From positions 123,397 through 187,396 of the forward strand of contig NZ_BJYY01000021.1 in NCBI RefSeq assembly GCF_007991755.1: a stretch of DNA of 64,000 nucleotides, written 5' to 3'. Origin of the DNA: Cellulomonas aerilata (GTDB taxonomy: Bacteria > Actinomycetota > Actinomycetes > Actinomycetales > Cellulomonadaceae). The notes under the pieces were generated by a model. The model did no database searches and was not told where the DNA came from. It worked only from the letters and a program-made list of their open reading frames with translations. Each line of letters opens with the position of its first letter. Position 1 is the first letter of the stretch. The translations under genes and the position numbers were made by a program. Of the stretch, positions 31,627 to 40,609 are shown one piece after another.

Positions 31627-32481
31627 TCAGTCACCCACCGGCAGGAACGCCAGCAGGACGAGGTGCACGACCGGTGCGGTGAGCAGCAGCGAGTCGAGCC
31701 GGTCGAGTACTCCACCGTGCCCGGGCAGCAGCGTGCCCATGTCCTTGAGCTCCAGGTCGCGCTTGATCAAGGACTCCGCGAGGTCACCCAAGGTCGCCGT
31801 CCCGACGGTCGCCAGGGCGAGACCCACGCCGACCAGCGGATCGCCGCCGAGCAGCCAGGTGATCCCTGCCGCCCCCACCAGGCAGGACAGCAGGACGGAC
31901 CCGGCGAGCCCCTCCCACGTCTTCTTGGGGCTCACCGAGGGCGCCAGCGGGTGACGCCCGAACAGCACGCCGGCGGCATATCCCCCGACGTCGCTGGCCA
32001 CGGCCAGCAGGACGAAGAGCAGCACCCGGCGCGCACCGTCCGGCATCGCGAGCATGAGCATCACGAAGCCGGCGAGGAACGGCAGCCAGGCGGCTGCGAA
32101 CACGCCCGCCGTGCTGTCGCGCAGCGCGTCGACCCCACCGGAGTCGATGACGCGCCACACGACGACGCCACCGGCCGTCAGCATGAAGGAGACGAGCAGC
32201 GCCTCCTCCCCCGCGACGTACGAGGAGACGAGGATGCCGACCGTCCCTACCAGCAACGGCAGCACCGGCAGGTTGATTCCCCGGCGTGCGAACGCCTGGG
32301 ACACCTCCCACAGGGACGCGCCGACGGCCAGCACGGCGACCCCGACGAAGGCCTCCTTGACCAGGAACAACGACGCCCAGACGAGCGCGAGCAGCCCCAG
32401 GCCGACGGCGACCGCGGCCGGGAGGTTCCGGCCGGCGCGCGTCGCCTGGGGCGGCGCCTCGGGGCTGGCGAGCTCTGCCAT
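31627..32481 (-). CDS. cdsA: Phosphatidate cytidylyltransferase
   Basis: CdsA makes CDP-diacylglycerol from phosphatidate and CTP, feeding all phospholipid synthesis. The 284-residue protein is highly hydrophobic with about eight membrane segments. The family signature is complete: [13 protein letters not shown], then [18 protein letters not shown] and [16 protein letters not shown]. The ATG overlaps the last base of the frr stop (TGATG), so cdsA is coupled to frr. Confidence 0.95.
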   Translation of the reverse strand: MAELASPEAPPQATRAGRNLPAAVAVGLGLLALVWASLFLVKEAFVGVAVLAVGASLWEVSQAFARRGINLPVLPLLVGTVGILVSSYVAGEEALLVSFMLTAGGVVVWRVIDSGGVDALRDSTAGVFAAAWLPFLAGFVMLMLAMPDGARRVLLFVLLAVASDVGGYAAGVLFGRHPLAPSVSPKKTWEGLAGSVLLSCLVGAAGITWLLGGDPLVGVGLALATVGTATLGDLAESLIKRDLELKDMGTLLPGHGGVLDRLDSLLLTAPVVHLVLLAFLPVGD

Positions 32482-33038
32482 CAGACCGCCAGGAGCTCGC
32501 TCTCCTTGGACGCGAGCACGGTGTCGATCATCTCGATGCGCTTCTTGGTCAGCGCCTCGAGCTCCTTCTCGGCCCGCGCCACCTCGTCCTCGCCGGCCTC
32601 GCCGTCCTTGACGATGCGGTCCAGCTCCTCCTTGGCGCGCCGGCGGATGTTGCGCACCGAGATCCGGGCGTCCTCCGCCTTGGTCTTGGCGAGCTTGACG
32701 TACTCCTTGCGGCGCTCCGCGGTCAGGACCGGCAGGTTGATCCGGATGACGTTGCCGTCGTTGGACGGGTTGACGCCCAGGTCCGAGTCGCGCAGGGCCT
32801 TCTCGATCGCCGTCGTCGACGTCTTGTCGAACGGGGAGATGAGGATCGTGCGCGCCTCCGGCGTCTGGAAGGACGCGAGCTGCTGCAGCGGCGTCGGGCT
32901 GCCGTAGTACTCCACGACGATCTTGGTGAACATCGCCGCGTTGGCGCGCCCGGTCCGGATCGTCGCGAAGTCCTCCTTGGCGACCTCGATCGCCTTGTCC
33001 ATCTTCTCTTCGGCCTCGAAGAGGGTCTCGTCGATCAC
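32481..33038 (-). CDS. frr: Ribosome recycling factor
   Basis: RRF splits post-termination ribosomes together with EF-G. At 185 residues it has the exact family length, with [42 protein letters not shown] and [20 protein letters not shown]. It starts at GTG 33038 behind AAGGAG. Upstream pyrH and downstream cdsA match the usual order. Confidence 0.97.
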   Translation of the reverse strand: MIDETLFEAEEKMDKAIEVAKEDFATIRTGRANAAMFTKIVVEYYGSPTPLQQLASFQTPEARTILISPFDKTSTTAIEKALRDSDLGVNPSNDGNVIRINLPVLTAERRKEYVKLAKTKAEDARISVRNIRRRAKEELDRIVKDGEAGEDEVARAEKELEALTKKRIEMIDTVLASKESELLAV

Positions 33039-33119
33039 CGGTGCTCCTTCATGGTTCTGCGGGTCCGCCGTCGGGGGCGGGGACTCGGTCGCGGGCGCGG
33101 GTCGAGCGGGGGTGGTCGC

Positions 33120-33887
33120 TCAGCCGGCGGTCACGAGCGTGCCGATCTTCTCACCCTCCAGCGCCCGCGTGACGTTGCCGGGCTCGTTCATGCCGAACAC
33201 GCGCATCGTCACGTCGTTGTCCCGGCACAGGCTCATCGCGGTGGCGTCCATGACCGTGAGGTCGCGCACGAGCGCGTCGGTGTAGGTCAGGTGGTCGAGC
33301 TTGACGGCGTCGGGGTCGCGGCGCGGGTCGGCGGTGTAGACGCCGTCGACGCCGTTCTTGCCCATGAGGACCTCCTGGCAGTGCGTCTCGAGCGCACGCT
33401 GGGCGGCCACGGTGTCGGTGGAGAAGAACGGCATGCCCGCGCCGGCGCCGAAGATCACGACGCGACCCTTCTCCAGGTGCCGGATCGCCTTGAGCGGGAT
33501 GTACGGCTCGGCGACCTGCCCCATCGTGATCGCGGTCTGCACGCGCGTGACGACGCCGGCTTGCTCCAGGAAGTCCTGCAGGGCCAGGCAGTTCATCACG
33601 GTGCCCAGCATGCCCATGTAGTCGGCGCGCGCCCGGTCCAGTCCGCGCTGGGACAGCTCGGCGCCGCGGAAGAAGTTCCCGCCGCCGACCACGACCGCGA
33701 CCTGCACGCCCGCACGCACGGCGACGGCGATCTCGGCCGCCACCCGCTGCACGACGTCCGGCGCCAGCCCGATCGACCCTCCGCCGAAGGTCTCCCCGGA
33801 GAGCTTGAGCAGCACGCGACGCGCGGGGCTGCCGCCGCGCTTCTGGCTGGTGCCGACGTCCGTGCCTGCCTCGAGACCCTGGGTCAC
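33120..33887 (-). CDS. pyrH: UMP kinase
   Basis: PyrH phosphorylates UMP to UDP. It belongs to the amino-acid-kinase fold: [12 protein letters not shown] at the phosphate-binding loop, [23 protein letters not shown], and [15 protein letters not shown]. The 255-residue call uses GTG 33887, which has AGGAGG just upstream. The N-terminal ~20 residues are variable. It is 81 bp upstream of frr and follows the tsf terminator hairpin. Confidence 0.96.
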   Translation of the reverse strand: MTQGLEAGTDVGTSQKRGGSPARRVLLKLSGETFGGGSIGLAPDVVQRVAAEIAVAVRAGVQVAVVVGGGNFFRGAELSQRGLDRARADYMGMLGTVMNCLALQDFLEQAGVVTRVQTAITMGQVAEPYIPLKAIRHLEKGRVVIFGAGAGMPFFSTDTVAAQRALETHCQEVLMGKNGVDGVYTADPRRDPDAVKLDHLTYTDALVRDLTVMDATAMSLCRDNDVTMRVFGMNEPGNVTRALEGEKIGTLVTAG

Positions 33888-33983
33888 GTGCCCTCCTCCT
33901 GCTCGTCCTGCCGGGGGTTGCCGGGGCGCGTGCCCATCGGCGCGCCGGGGGCGCGTGCGCCCCTCGACGGTCCTGCTGCAGAA

Positions 33984-34013
33984 GTGGCCCCGGCCCCGAA
34001 GGACCGGGGCCAC
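33984..34013 (-). terminator. Hairpin after tsf
   Basis: Ten-bp stem GTGGCCCCGG / CCGGGGCCAC with a 10-nt loop, 20 bp after the tsf stop codon. It should end the rpsB-tsf transcript before pyrH. Confidence 0.75.
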
Positions 34014-34033
34014 CCCCTGTGGTGCGTGAGCGC

Positions 34034-34873
34034 TCAGGCGCCGACGCGGAACCGGACGAAGCCGGTGACCGTGCCGCCGGCCTCGGTGAGCACCTGGCCG
34101 ACCGTCTTCTTCGGGTCCTTCGCGAAGGCCTGCTCGACGAGCACGTTCTCCTTGAAGAAGCCGTTGAGGCGGCCCTCGATGATCTTCGGCAGGGCGGCCT
34201 CGGGCTTGCCCTCGTTGCGCGAGGTCTCCTCGGCGATGCGGCGCTCGGAGTCCACGACCTCGGTCGGGACGTCCTCGCGGGTCAGGTACGTCGGGGAGTA
34301 CGCCGCGATGTGCATCGCGATGTCCTTGGCCACCGAGGCGCCGCCGGCGTCCGCGGCGACCAGCACGCCGACCTGCGGGGGCAGGTCCTTGTTGACCTTG
34401 TGCAGGTAGGTCGCGACGTTGTCGCCGGTGACGCGGGCGACGCGACGAACGGCGATCTTCTCGCCGAGGGTCGCGGCGGCCTCGTCGACGACCGTCTGGA
34501 GCGTGCTCCCGTCGACCTGGGTGGCCGCGAGCTCGGCGGCGTCGGACGCCCCCGAGGACACGGCGGCCGCCAGGACCTTGTCCGCCAGCGCGAGGAAGGT
34601 GGCGTTCTTCGCGACGAAGTCGGTCTCGGAGTTGATCTCGACCAGCACGCCGGTCTGGCCCTCGCCCGAACCCTGCACGTCGGCGGCCACGAGGCCGTCC
34701 GAGGCGGCACGGCCCTCGCGCTTGCTGACGCCCTTGAGGCCCTTGACGCGGATGATCTCCAGCGCCTTCTCGGCGTCACCGTCGGCCTCGTCCAGCGCCT
34801 TCTTGACGTCGAGCATGCCCGCACCGGTGCGCTCGCGGAGCGCCTTGATGTCAGCGGCGGTGTAGTTCGCCAT
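34034..34873 (-). CDS. tsf: Elongation factor Ts
   Basis: EF-Ts is the nucleotide exchange factor of EF-Tu. The N-terminal UBA-like part, [22 protein letters not shown], and the core [18 protein letters not shown] and [17 protein letters not shown] are diagnostic. The 279-residue length is usual. It lies 38 bp after rpsB. Confidence 0.97.
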   Translation of the reverse strand: MANYTAADIKALRERTGAGMLDVKKALDEADGDAEKALEIIRVKGLKGVSKREGRAASDGLVAADVQGSGEGQTGVLVEINSETDFVAKNATFLALADKVLAAAVSSGASDAAELAATQVDGSTLQTVVDEAAATLGEKIAVRRVARVTGDNVATYLHKVNKDLPPQVGVLVAADAGGASVAKDIAMHIAAYSPTYLTREDVPTEVVDSERRIAEETSRNEGKPEAALPKIIEGRLNGFFKENVLVEQAFAKDPKKTVGQVLTEAGGTVTGFVRFRVGA

Positions 34874-34911
34874 AGGTGTTCGTGTCCTTACGTCGTGGGG
34901 AAGACGGGTGC

Positions 34912-36024
34912 TCAGGCCTGGTCGGCGTCGGCGGCCGGCGTCGCGTCGTCGACCAGCGGGGCCAGCGCGGCCTGGTCGGTCGGGGCGTCGTCGGACGCGG
35001 CGGCCGCGGCGATCTCCGGCGCGGCACCCGCGGCGGCGGCGTCGACGGCCGGAGCGGCGTCGTTCCCGGGGGGCGTGGCGGCCTCGGCCGCACCGGCCTC
35101 ACCGGGGGTGGTCTCGGTCAGGTCCGCGACGACCTCGGGGGCCGGGGCCTGCGGGGTCGTCAGCACGGAGTCCGCGGCGTCCGTCGTGGTGGTGTCGACC
35201 GGGGCCTGCGTGGCCTCGACCGAGCCGGCCGCGTCGGACGTGGCGGCGAGCTCGGCCTCGGAGCCGGCGAGGAGCTCGCGCTCCCACTCCGCCAGCGGCT
35301 CGGCCGCGGCGTCCGCACCCGTCGCACGGCCCGAGTGGCGCTGCATGAGCCCCTCGGCGACGGCGTCCGCGATGACGCGGGTGAGCAGGGTGACGGCGCG
35401 GATCGCGTCGTCGTTGCCCGGGATCTTGTAGTCGACGACGTCCGGGTCGCAGTTCGTGTCGAGGATCGCGACGATCGGGATGTTGAGCTTGCGCGCCTCG
35501 TCGACGGCCAGGTGCTCCTTGTTGGTGTCCACGATCCACACGGCGGAGGGGACCCGGGCCATGTCGCGGATGCCGCCGAGGGTCTTGGCGAGCTTGTCGC
35601 GCTCGCGGCGCATGATCAGCAGCTCCTTCTTGGTGAAGGAGGAGCCGGCGACGTCGTCGAAGTCGATCTGCTCGAGCTCCTTGAGGCGCTGGAGCCGCTT
35701 GTTGACCGTGGTGAAGTTGGTGAGCATGCCACCGAGCCACCGCTGGTTGACGTAGGGCATGCCGACGCGGGCGGCCTGCTCGGCGACCGGCTCCTGCGCC
35801 TGCTTCTTCGTGCCGACGAAGAGGATCGTGCCGCCGTGGGCGACGGTCTCCTTGACGAAGTTGTAGGCGGTGTCGATGTAGCCCAGCGACTGCTGGAGGT
35901 CGACGATGTAGATGCCGTTGCGCTCGGTGAAGATGAAGCGCTTCATCTTGGGGTTCCAGCGGCGGGTCTGGTGCCCGAAGTGGACACCGCTCTCGAGCAG
36001 CTGGCGCATGGTCACGACGGCCAT
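34912..36024 (-). CDS. rpsB: 30S ribosomal protein S2 with long acidic tail
   Basis: S2 binds late to the small subunit and recruits S1-like factors. Core motifs are [45 protein letters not shown] and [22 protein letters not shown]. The core ends near residue 260. About 110 further residues rich in Ala, Asp, Glu, Pro and Thr follow, much longer than in E. coli and probably disordered. ATG 36024 has GAGAGGA at 6-nt spacing. A long structured leader lies upstream. Confidence 0.96.
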   Translation of the reverse strand: MAVVTMRQLLESGVHFGHQTRRWNPKMKRFIFTERNGIYIVDLQQSLGYIDTAYNFVKETVAHGGTILFVGTKKQAQEPVAEQAARVGMPYVNQRWLGGMLTNFTTVNKRLQRLKELEQIDFDDVAGSSFTKKELLIMRRERDKLAKTLGGIRDMARVPSAVWIVDTNKEHLAVDEARKLNIPIVAILDTNCDPDVVDYKIPGNDDAIRAVTLLTRVIADAVAEGLMQRHSGRATGADAAAEPLAEWERELLAGSEAELAATSDAAGSVEATQAPVDTTTTDAADSVLTTPQAPAPEVVADLTETTPGEAGAAEAATPPGNDAAPAVDAAAAGAAPEIAAAAASDDAPTDQAALAPLVDDATPAADADQA

Positions 36025-36097
36025 GGCACGTCCTCTCGACGCACGCCGACGGGCGTGCGCTCTCGGCAGGCGGGCCCGCGGGCCCGCACTCGGTTGT

Positions 36098-36156
36098 CGG
36101 CTCCGGCCGGGTGGTCGGGGCCCCTGGCGCCCGGCGGCTGACGCCGGCCGGAGCCG
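36098..36156 (-). promoter_or_regulatory. Long-range hairpin in the rpsB 5' leader
   Basis: CGGCTCCGGCCGG (36098-36110) pairs perfectly with CCGGCCGGAGCCG (36144-36156) around a 33-nt GC-rich loop. It lies 74-132 nt upstream of the rpsB ATG. S2 genes in other bacteria have autoregulatory leaders; this is a positional candidate, and I do not recognise a named RNA family. Confidence 0.5.
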
Positions 36157-36263
36157 GACCGCTGTCAGCACGTCCCCGTCTGCCCGCGACTGGACCAGGT
36201 CCGGTGGCGGGATCGCGGGAGTGGGCGCGCGAAGTCGACCGGCGCAGGCCGGTCGCGGCGCCT

Positions 36264-36269
36264 ACTGTA
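36264..36269 (-). promoter_or_regulatory. Candidate rpsB -10 element TACAGT
   Basis: TACAGT matches TANNNT and is the best such hexamer upstream of rpsB. It would give a leader of about 235 nt containing the long hairpin. No good -35 is visible. Confidence 0.4.
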
Positions 36270-36548
36270 CCCGAACCCGCAGGGCGGTCCGGGTTCTGCC
36301 GGTGAGGCGTCGGTGTGAGCCCGTGCACAGCGGTCGGGCCGACGTGGACGCGGACGTGGTGCGCGGACGCGACGCCCCCTGTCCCGTGGTCGGGGTCGCG
36401 TGCGTGGTCAGGGTCGCGTGCGTCCCGCGGGACGGCCCGCTCACGAGGACGGCGTCACCCGTCCCCAGGCGAGAGGTGCGGCCTGTCGTCCACCGGCGCG
36501 CGGCACGGACCTCCGCGGAGCCGTCGTCGCCCCCGCACGCTCGGGTCC

Positions 36549-37097
36549 ATGGTGCGGGCGACGGTCGTGGCGGGTCTGCTGGCTCTGGGCACGGCATGGG
36601 CCGTGGCCGACCTGGCCGGGGCCGGCGGCTCGGGACCGCCGGCAGTGGTGACGTCCAGGGTCGGGCCGGCGTCGGACCGCCCGGCCGCGCTGATGTCCCC
36701 GCCGCTCGACGCCCCGGTCACCGTCGCCCGCCCGTTCGACGCGCCACCGCAGCCGTGGGCGCCGGGCCACCGGGGCGTCGACCTCGCCGCGTCGCCGATG
36801 CGGGCGGTCCGGGCACCGGCGGCCGGCGTCGTGACGTTCAGCGGCACCGTCGTGGACCGCGGGGTCCTGACGATCACCCACGACGACGGGCTGCGCTCGA
36901 GCCTGGAGCCGATCGTGCCCGGGGTCACCGTCGGGCAGCGGGTGATCGCCGGCCAGGTCGTCGCCACGGTGGCGGGCACGCCGGGGCACTGCGCGCCGGC
37001 CACCTGCCTGCACTGGGGGCTGCGGCGCGGGGAGACGTACCTCGACCCGATGCGCTGGGTGCTCGACCGCGGTCCGGTCGTCCTGCTGCCCGGATGA
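36549..37097 (+). CDS. Exported M23/LytM-like protein with altered active site
   Basis: A 182-residue protein with an N-terminal hydrophobic segment (VRATVVAGLLALGTAWAVA, probable signal or anchor) and a LytM/peptidase M23 fold. The first zinc motif is present in GHRGVDLAA (His and Asp). The second motif, usually HxH, reads TCLHWGLRRG, so the first histidine (catalytic in M23 enzymes) is cysteine. It may therefore be inactive or an activator of other hydrolases. It is divergent from rpsB and converges on the sigma-factor gene. ATG 36549 is the start that leaves a sensible signal sequence. Confidence 0.8.
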   Translation: MVRATVVAGLLALGTAWAVADLAGAGGSGPPAVVTSRVGPASDRPAALMSPPLDAPVTVARPFDAPPQPWAPGHRGVDLAASPMRAVRAPAAGVVTFSGTVVDRGVLTITHDDGLRSSLEPIVPGVTVGQRVIAGQVVATVAGTPGHCAPATCLHWGLRRGETYLDPMRWVLDRGPVVLLPG

Positions 37098-37126
37098 GCG
37101 TCGACGGGAGCGGCGCCCCCTCGGCG

Positions 37127-38116
37127 TCAGGCGCGCTCGGACTCCAGGAGGGTCGTGCGCAGCCGCGCCATGGCGGCGCTGTGCATCTGCGAGATGCGCG
37201 ACTCGCTCACCCCGAGCACGCGGCCGATCTCGGCCAGCGTCATGTTCTCGTAGTAGTAGAGGACCAGGACGATCTTCTCCCGCTCCCCCAGCTGCTCGAT
37301 CGCCCGGGCCAGCAGGTACTTGGTCTCGTGGCTCTCGAACGAGCCGGCCGGGTCCGGTGTCCGGTCGTCCCGCAGCGTGTCTCCGAGCGACAGCGAGTCG
37401 CCCCGCTCGCTGCCGGCGCCGAGCAGCTCGTCCAGCGCCGCCACGTTGACGGTCGAGATCTGCGCGAACACCGAGCGGAGCTCCGCGACGCCCAGGTCGA
37501 GGCGGGCGGCGACCTCCGACTCGTGCGGTCGGCGGCGCAGCTCGCCCTCGAGCTCGGCGTAGGCACGGTCGACGGCCCGGGCCTTGGCCCGCACCGAGCG
37601 CGGGATCCAGTCCGTCGCCCGGAGCTCGTCGATGATCGCGCCGTGGATACGCGAACCGGCGTACGTCTGGAACTTGACGCCGCGCCCGGGCTCGAACTTC
37701 TCGATCGCGTCGATGAGGCCGAACATCCCGGCCGACACGAGGTCCGCGTGCTCGACGCTGCTGGGCAGCCGCATCCCGACCCGGCCGGCGACGGCGGCGA
37801 CCAGGGGTGCGTAGTGCAGGATCAGCCGCTCGCGCTGGAGACGGTCCCCGGTCGCCTTGTACGCCTCCCACGCGGCCGCGATGAGGTCCGCGACGGGCGA
37901 GTCGGACAGGTCGAGCTCGATCTCCTCCTCGAGCGCGTCCCCCTCGAGGACCGCGGCGACCTCCGCGACGACGTCGTCCTCCACGACGACGACGTGGTGT
38001 GGGGGTCGCGGTCGAGGCACGCCGAAGCCGACGCCGCGAGGAGCCGGGCTCATCCCTGCCCCTGTCCCTGTCCCTGTCCCTGTCCCTGGCACGCGTCCCC
38101 TGGCGGCGTCGGTCAT
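37127..38116 (-). CDS. RNA polymerase sigma factor, WhiG/FliA (SigD) family
   Basis: An alternative sigma factor of group 3. Region 2 begins at LIAAAWEAYKATGDRLQRERLILHY and includes LVSAGMFGLIDAIEKFEPGR; region 3 has DWIPRSVRAKARAVDRAYAEL; region 4.2 has EKIVLVLYYYENMTLAEIGR and SESRISQMHS. It closely resembles Streptomyces WhiG. In a non-sporulating relative it would more likely serve motility, as FliA does; this is an inference. ATG 38116 overlaps the xerC stop (ATGA). ATG 38053 is an alternative start preceded by an AGGG-rich hexanucleotide repeat. Length 329 or 308 residues. Confidence 0.92.
   Translation of the reverse strand: MTDAARGRVPGTGTGTGTGAGMSPAPRGVGFGVPRPRPPHHVVVVEDDVVAEVAAVLEGDALEEEIELDLSDSPVADLIAAAWEAYKATGDRLQRERLILHYAPLVAAVAGRVGMRLPSSVEHADLVSAGMFGLIDAIEKFEPGRGVKFQTYAGSRIHGAIIDELRATDWIPRSVRAKARAVDRAYAELEGELRRRPHESEVAARLDLGVAELRSVFAQISTVNVAALDELLGAGSERGDSLSLGDTLRDDRTPDPAGSFESHETKYLLARAIEQLGEREKIVLVLYYYENMTLAEIGRVLGVSESRISQMHSAAMARLRTTLLESERA
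38055..38088. repeat. Hexanucleotide repeat CCTGTC at sigma-factor start
   Basis: Four exact and one variant copy of CCTGTC (GACAGG on the coding strand). If translation starts at 38116 the repeat encodes GTGTGTG. If it starts at 38053 the repeat is the ribosome-binding region, offering several AGGG-type sites. Confidence 0.75.
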
Positions 38117-39174
38117 GCGCGCGGATGGGCCTGGCGGAAGGAGTCGCGCAGCCGCTCGGCGGAGACGTGCGTGTACCGCTGCGTGGTGGCCAGGCTCGAG
38201 TGCCCGAGGACCTCCTGCACGCTGCGCAGGTCCGACCCGCCGGCCAGGAGGTGCGTCGCCGCGCTGTGGCGCAGGGCGTGCGGGGCAATGTCGGCCACCC
38301 CGGCGGACCGCGCGACGTCGTGGGAGGCGCTGCGCAGCTGGCGCTGGTCCGCCCGGTTGCCGCGGCGGCCCAGGAACAGCGCCGGCCCGGACCCGTCGAC
38401 GGCCAGCCGGGGGCGCCCCGTCGCGAGCCAAGCCCGCACGGCACGCGCGGCCGGGACGCCGAACGGGACCACGCGCTCCTTGCCACCCTTGCCGAGGACG
38501 CGCAGGGTCCGCTGGTCCAGGTCCACGTCGTCCACGTCCGCGCCGGCGATCTCACCGACGCGCGCCCCGGTCGCGTACAGCAGCTCCAGCGCCGCCCAGT
38601 CGCGCAGGTGGATCGGGTCGCCGTCGTCGGCCCTGGTCCGGGCCGCCTCGAGCATCCGGGCGGCGGGCTCGACGTCGAGCACGGTCGGCAGGTGGGCGGG
38701 GATGCGCGCCGAGGCCAGCCGGAGGGACGGGTCCTGGGACACCCGTCCGGTGCGCTGGGCCCACGCGAAGAAGACCCGGACCGCGGCCGAGCGGCGTGCG
38801 ATCGTCGAGCGGCTCAGGCCCCCGCCGACCATCGACGCGAGCCACCCGCGCAGCACGCCGAGGTCGACCGCGTCCCACGTCGGGCACCCGTGCTGCGTGG
38901 CGTGGTGCCACAGGTGCGTCAGGTCGCCCACGTAGCCGCGGACGGTGTGGGCGGACAGGCCCCGCTGCAGTGCGAGGTGGTCGGCGAAGTCGTCCAGCGA
39001 CGGCGGCGGTCCGGCGTCCCCGACCGGGTGAGACGCGCCGTCGGCTGGTCGCGGGGCGTCGCCCGCCGGCCGCATGGTGTCTTCGCTCCCGGAGGACGCC
39101 CCGGCCGACACGGGTGCGGCGGGTCCAGCGAGCGGCTCGGTGGGTCCGTCCTGCCGTGTCTCCGTCCCCTGCAC
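38113..39174 (-). CDS. xerC: Tyrosine recombinase XerC
   Basis: XerC resolves chromosome dimers at dif with XerD. All catalytic residues are visible: Arg in GARVGEI, Lys in GKGGKERVVPFG, HxxR in HALRHSAATHLL, His in LGHSSLATTQ and the nucleophile Tyr in QRYTHVSAERL. The SAM-like N-terminal domain is LDDFADHLALQRGLSAHTVRGY. The protein has about 57 low-complexity residues ahead of that domain, so its 353 residues exceed the usual 300; GTG 39174 (CACACT 6 nt upstream) or ATG 39075 could be the start. It is ATGA-coupled to the sigma-factor gene. Confidence 0.94.
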   Translation of the reverse strand: MQGTETRQDGPTEPLAGPAAPVSAGASSGSEDTMRPAGDAPRPADGASHPVGDAGPPPSLDDFADHLALQRGLSAHTVRGYVGDLTHLWHHATQHGCPTWDAVDLGVLRGWLASMVGGGLSRSTIARRSAAVRVFFAWAQRTGRVSQDPSLRLASARIPAHLPTVLDVEPAARMLEAARTRADDGDPIHLRDWAALELLYATGARVGEIAGADVDDVDLDQRTLRVLGKGGKERVVPFGVPAARAVRAWLATGRPRLAVDGSGPALFLGRRGNRADQRQLRSASHDVARSAGVADIAPHALRHSAATHLLAGGSDLRSVQEVLGHSSLATTQRYTHVSAERLRDSFRQAHPRA

Positions 39175-39253
39175 GGAGCCAGTGTGACTGACGTCATGGC
39201 GTGCGCCGACACACGTCCCACGGTGCGGGCTCCGCGATGCCTGTGCTGCACGG

Positions 39254-40609
39254 TCACGGCGCCCGCCGTCCTCCGGCCCGGCGCACCCGTACCCAGCCGC
39301 CGTCCCGCTGCGCCGCCAGCCCGGCCAGCTCGAGCATGCCGAGTGCGCCGCGCACGTCGTGCTCCCCCAGGCCGGCTGCCCGGCAGATCGAGCCGACGGG
39401 CGCCGGCCGGACGACCGGCAGGGCGTCGACGACCCGGCGTGCGTCTGGGTCCAACCCGTCGGTGTCCCGAGCGTCGGCGCCTCGCCCGTCGGGGCCCCCG
39501 CCGGCGGAGCCCAGGGCGCCGGGTTCGGGCGACCCCGAGCGTCTCTCCGGCGCGAGGTCGGCGCCGAGGTCGCCGGCCAGCTCGGCCACCTCGGCGGCGT
39601 CCGTGACGCACACCGCGGACCCGTCGCGCAGGATCCGGTGGCACCCGGCCGAGGCCATGGACGTCACCGGACCCGGCACCGCACCGAGCGGGCGCAGCAG
39701 CCCGACCGCGTGCGCGGCCGTGCTGAGCGCCCCGGACCGCCAGGCCGCCTCGACGACCACCGTCGCCCGGCCGGCGGCCGCGATGAGCCGGTTGCGCTGC
39801 AGGAACCGCGTCCGGCTCGGCACGCTGCCCGGTGGCACCTCGCTCACCACGGCGCCGCCGGTCTCGAGCACCTGCCGGAGCAGTGCGGCGTTCCCGACCG
39901 GGTACGGCCGGTCCACGCCGCCGGCCAGCAGCACCACCGTGGCGGCACCCGCGGCGACCGCCCCGCGGTGCGCGGCCGCGTCGATCCCGTACGCGCCGCC
40001 CGACACCACCGTGAACCGGCGGTCTGCCAGGCCGACCGCCAGGTCCGTGGCGACGTGGTCGCCGTAGGCGGTCGAGGCACGCGCCCCGACCAGCGCGACC
40101 GAGCGGGTGACCAGCGGGCCGACGTCCGCGGCCCCCCGCACCCACAGGCACGGCGGTGCCGCTGCGCCCAGGTCGTCCAGCCCGACCGGCCAGGTGGCGA
40201 GGCCGGGGTAGGTCACCGTCCCGCCGAGGGACTCGAGCCGGTCCAGGTCGCGGTCCGGGTCGAGGTCGTGCCACCGGGTGGCCCACCGCGCGACCGCCGC
40301 GGCCAGCCGTCGACGCGTCCCCTGGTCGAGCGCACCGACCACCTCGACCAGGTGCTCGACCGAGCGGCGCGGCAGGCGGACCGCGGCGGCCCCGTCCCCC
40401 TCGCCGGTCGGGACGGTCGCCGGGCCCAGCACCTCGCCGACCCACCGCAGTGCCCCCGGCGCCCCGAGGGCGGACACCAGCGTCCCGGCCGCGGTGTCCC
40501 CCGGCTCGGCGAGACGGCTCCACGCCGCCCGGGCACGACGCTCGTCGTCGGCGGCGGGGACCTGGCCCCGGGAGTCTGCCGGCGTGGACGGGGTGGCTGC
40601 CGTGGTCAT
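39254..40609 (-). CDS. dprA: DNA-processing protein DprA
   Basis: DprA/Smf loads RecA on incoming single-stranded DNA in transformable bacteria and is widely kept in non-competent ones. The Rossmann core reads VALVGARASTAYGDHVATDL, VVSGGAYGIDAAAHRGA, VLLAGGVDRPYPVGNAALL and FLQRNRLIAAAGRATVVVEA. A winged-helix-like C-terminal domain ends the 451-residue protein. The N-terminal 130 residues are Ala/Asp-rich and longer than usual. It starts at ATG 40609, overlapping the yifB stop (ATGA). Confidence 0.94.
   Translation of the reverse strand: MTTAATPSTPADSRGQVPAADDERRARAAWSRLAEPGDTAAGTLVSALGAPGALRWVGEVLGPATVPTGEGDGAAAVRLPRRSVEHLVEVVGALDQGTRRRLAAAVARWATRWHDLDPDRDLDRLESLGGTVTYPGLATWPVGLDDLGAAAPPCLWVRGAADVGPLVTRSVALVGARASTAYGDHVATDLAVGLADRRFTVVSGGAYGIDAAAHRGAVAAGAATVVLLAGGVDRPYPVGNAALLRQVLETGGAVVSEVPPGSVPSRTRFLQRNRLIAAAGRATVVVEAAWRSGALSTAAHAVGLLRPLGAVPGPVTSMASAGCHRILRDGSAVCVTDAAEVAELAGDLGADLAPERRSGSPEPGALGSAGGGPDGRGADARDTDGLDPDARRVVDALPVVRPAPVGSICRAAGLGEHDVRGALGMLELAGLAAQRDGGWVRVRRAGGRRAP

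Larger units (their letters stand above)
36025..36548. other. 524-bp divergent intergenic region between rpsB and M23-like gene
   Basis: No convincing gene. The rpsB side holds a 240-nt candidate leader with a large hairpin and a TACAGT -10-like element (36264-36269, minus strand). The other side contains the 13-bp direct repeat GGGTCGCGTGCGT twice near 36397-36427. I see no clear promoter for the plus-strand gene apart from a weak CACGCT 7 nt before its ATG. Confidence 0.6.

Noticed and set aside
38055..38088. Classical on/off phase variation of the sigma factor by the hexanucleotide repeat
   Set aside because: The unit is six bases, so slippage does not shift the frame. Only length or ribosome-binding-site tuning is plausible.
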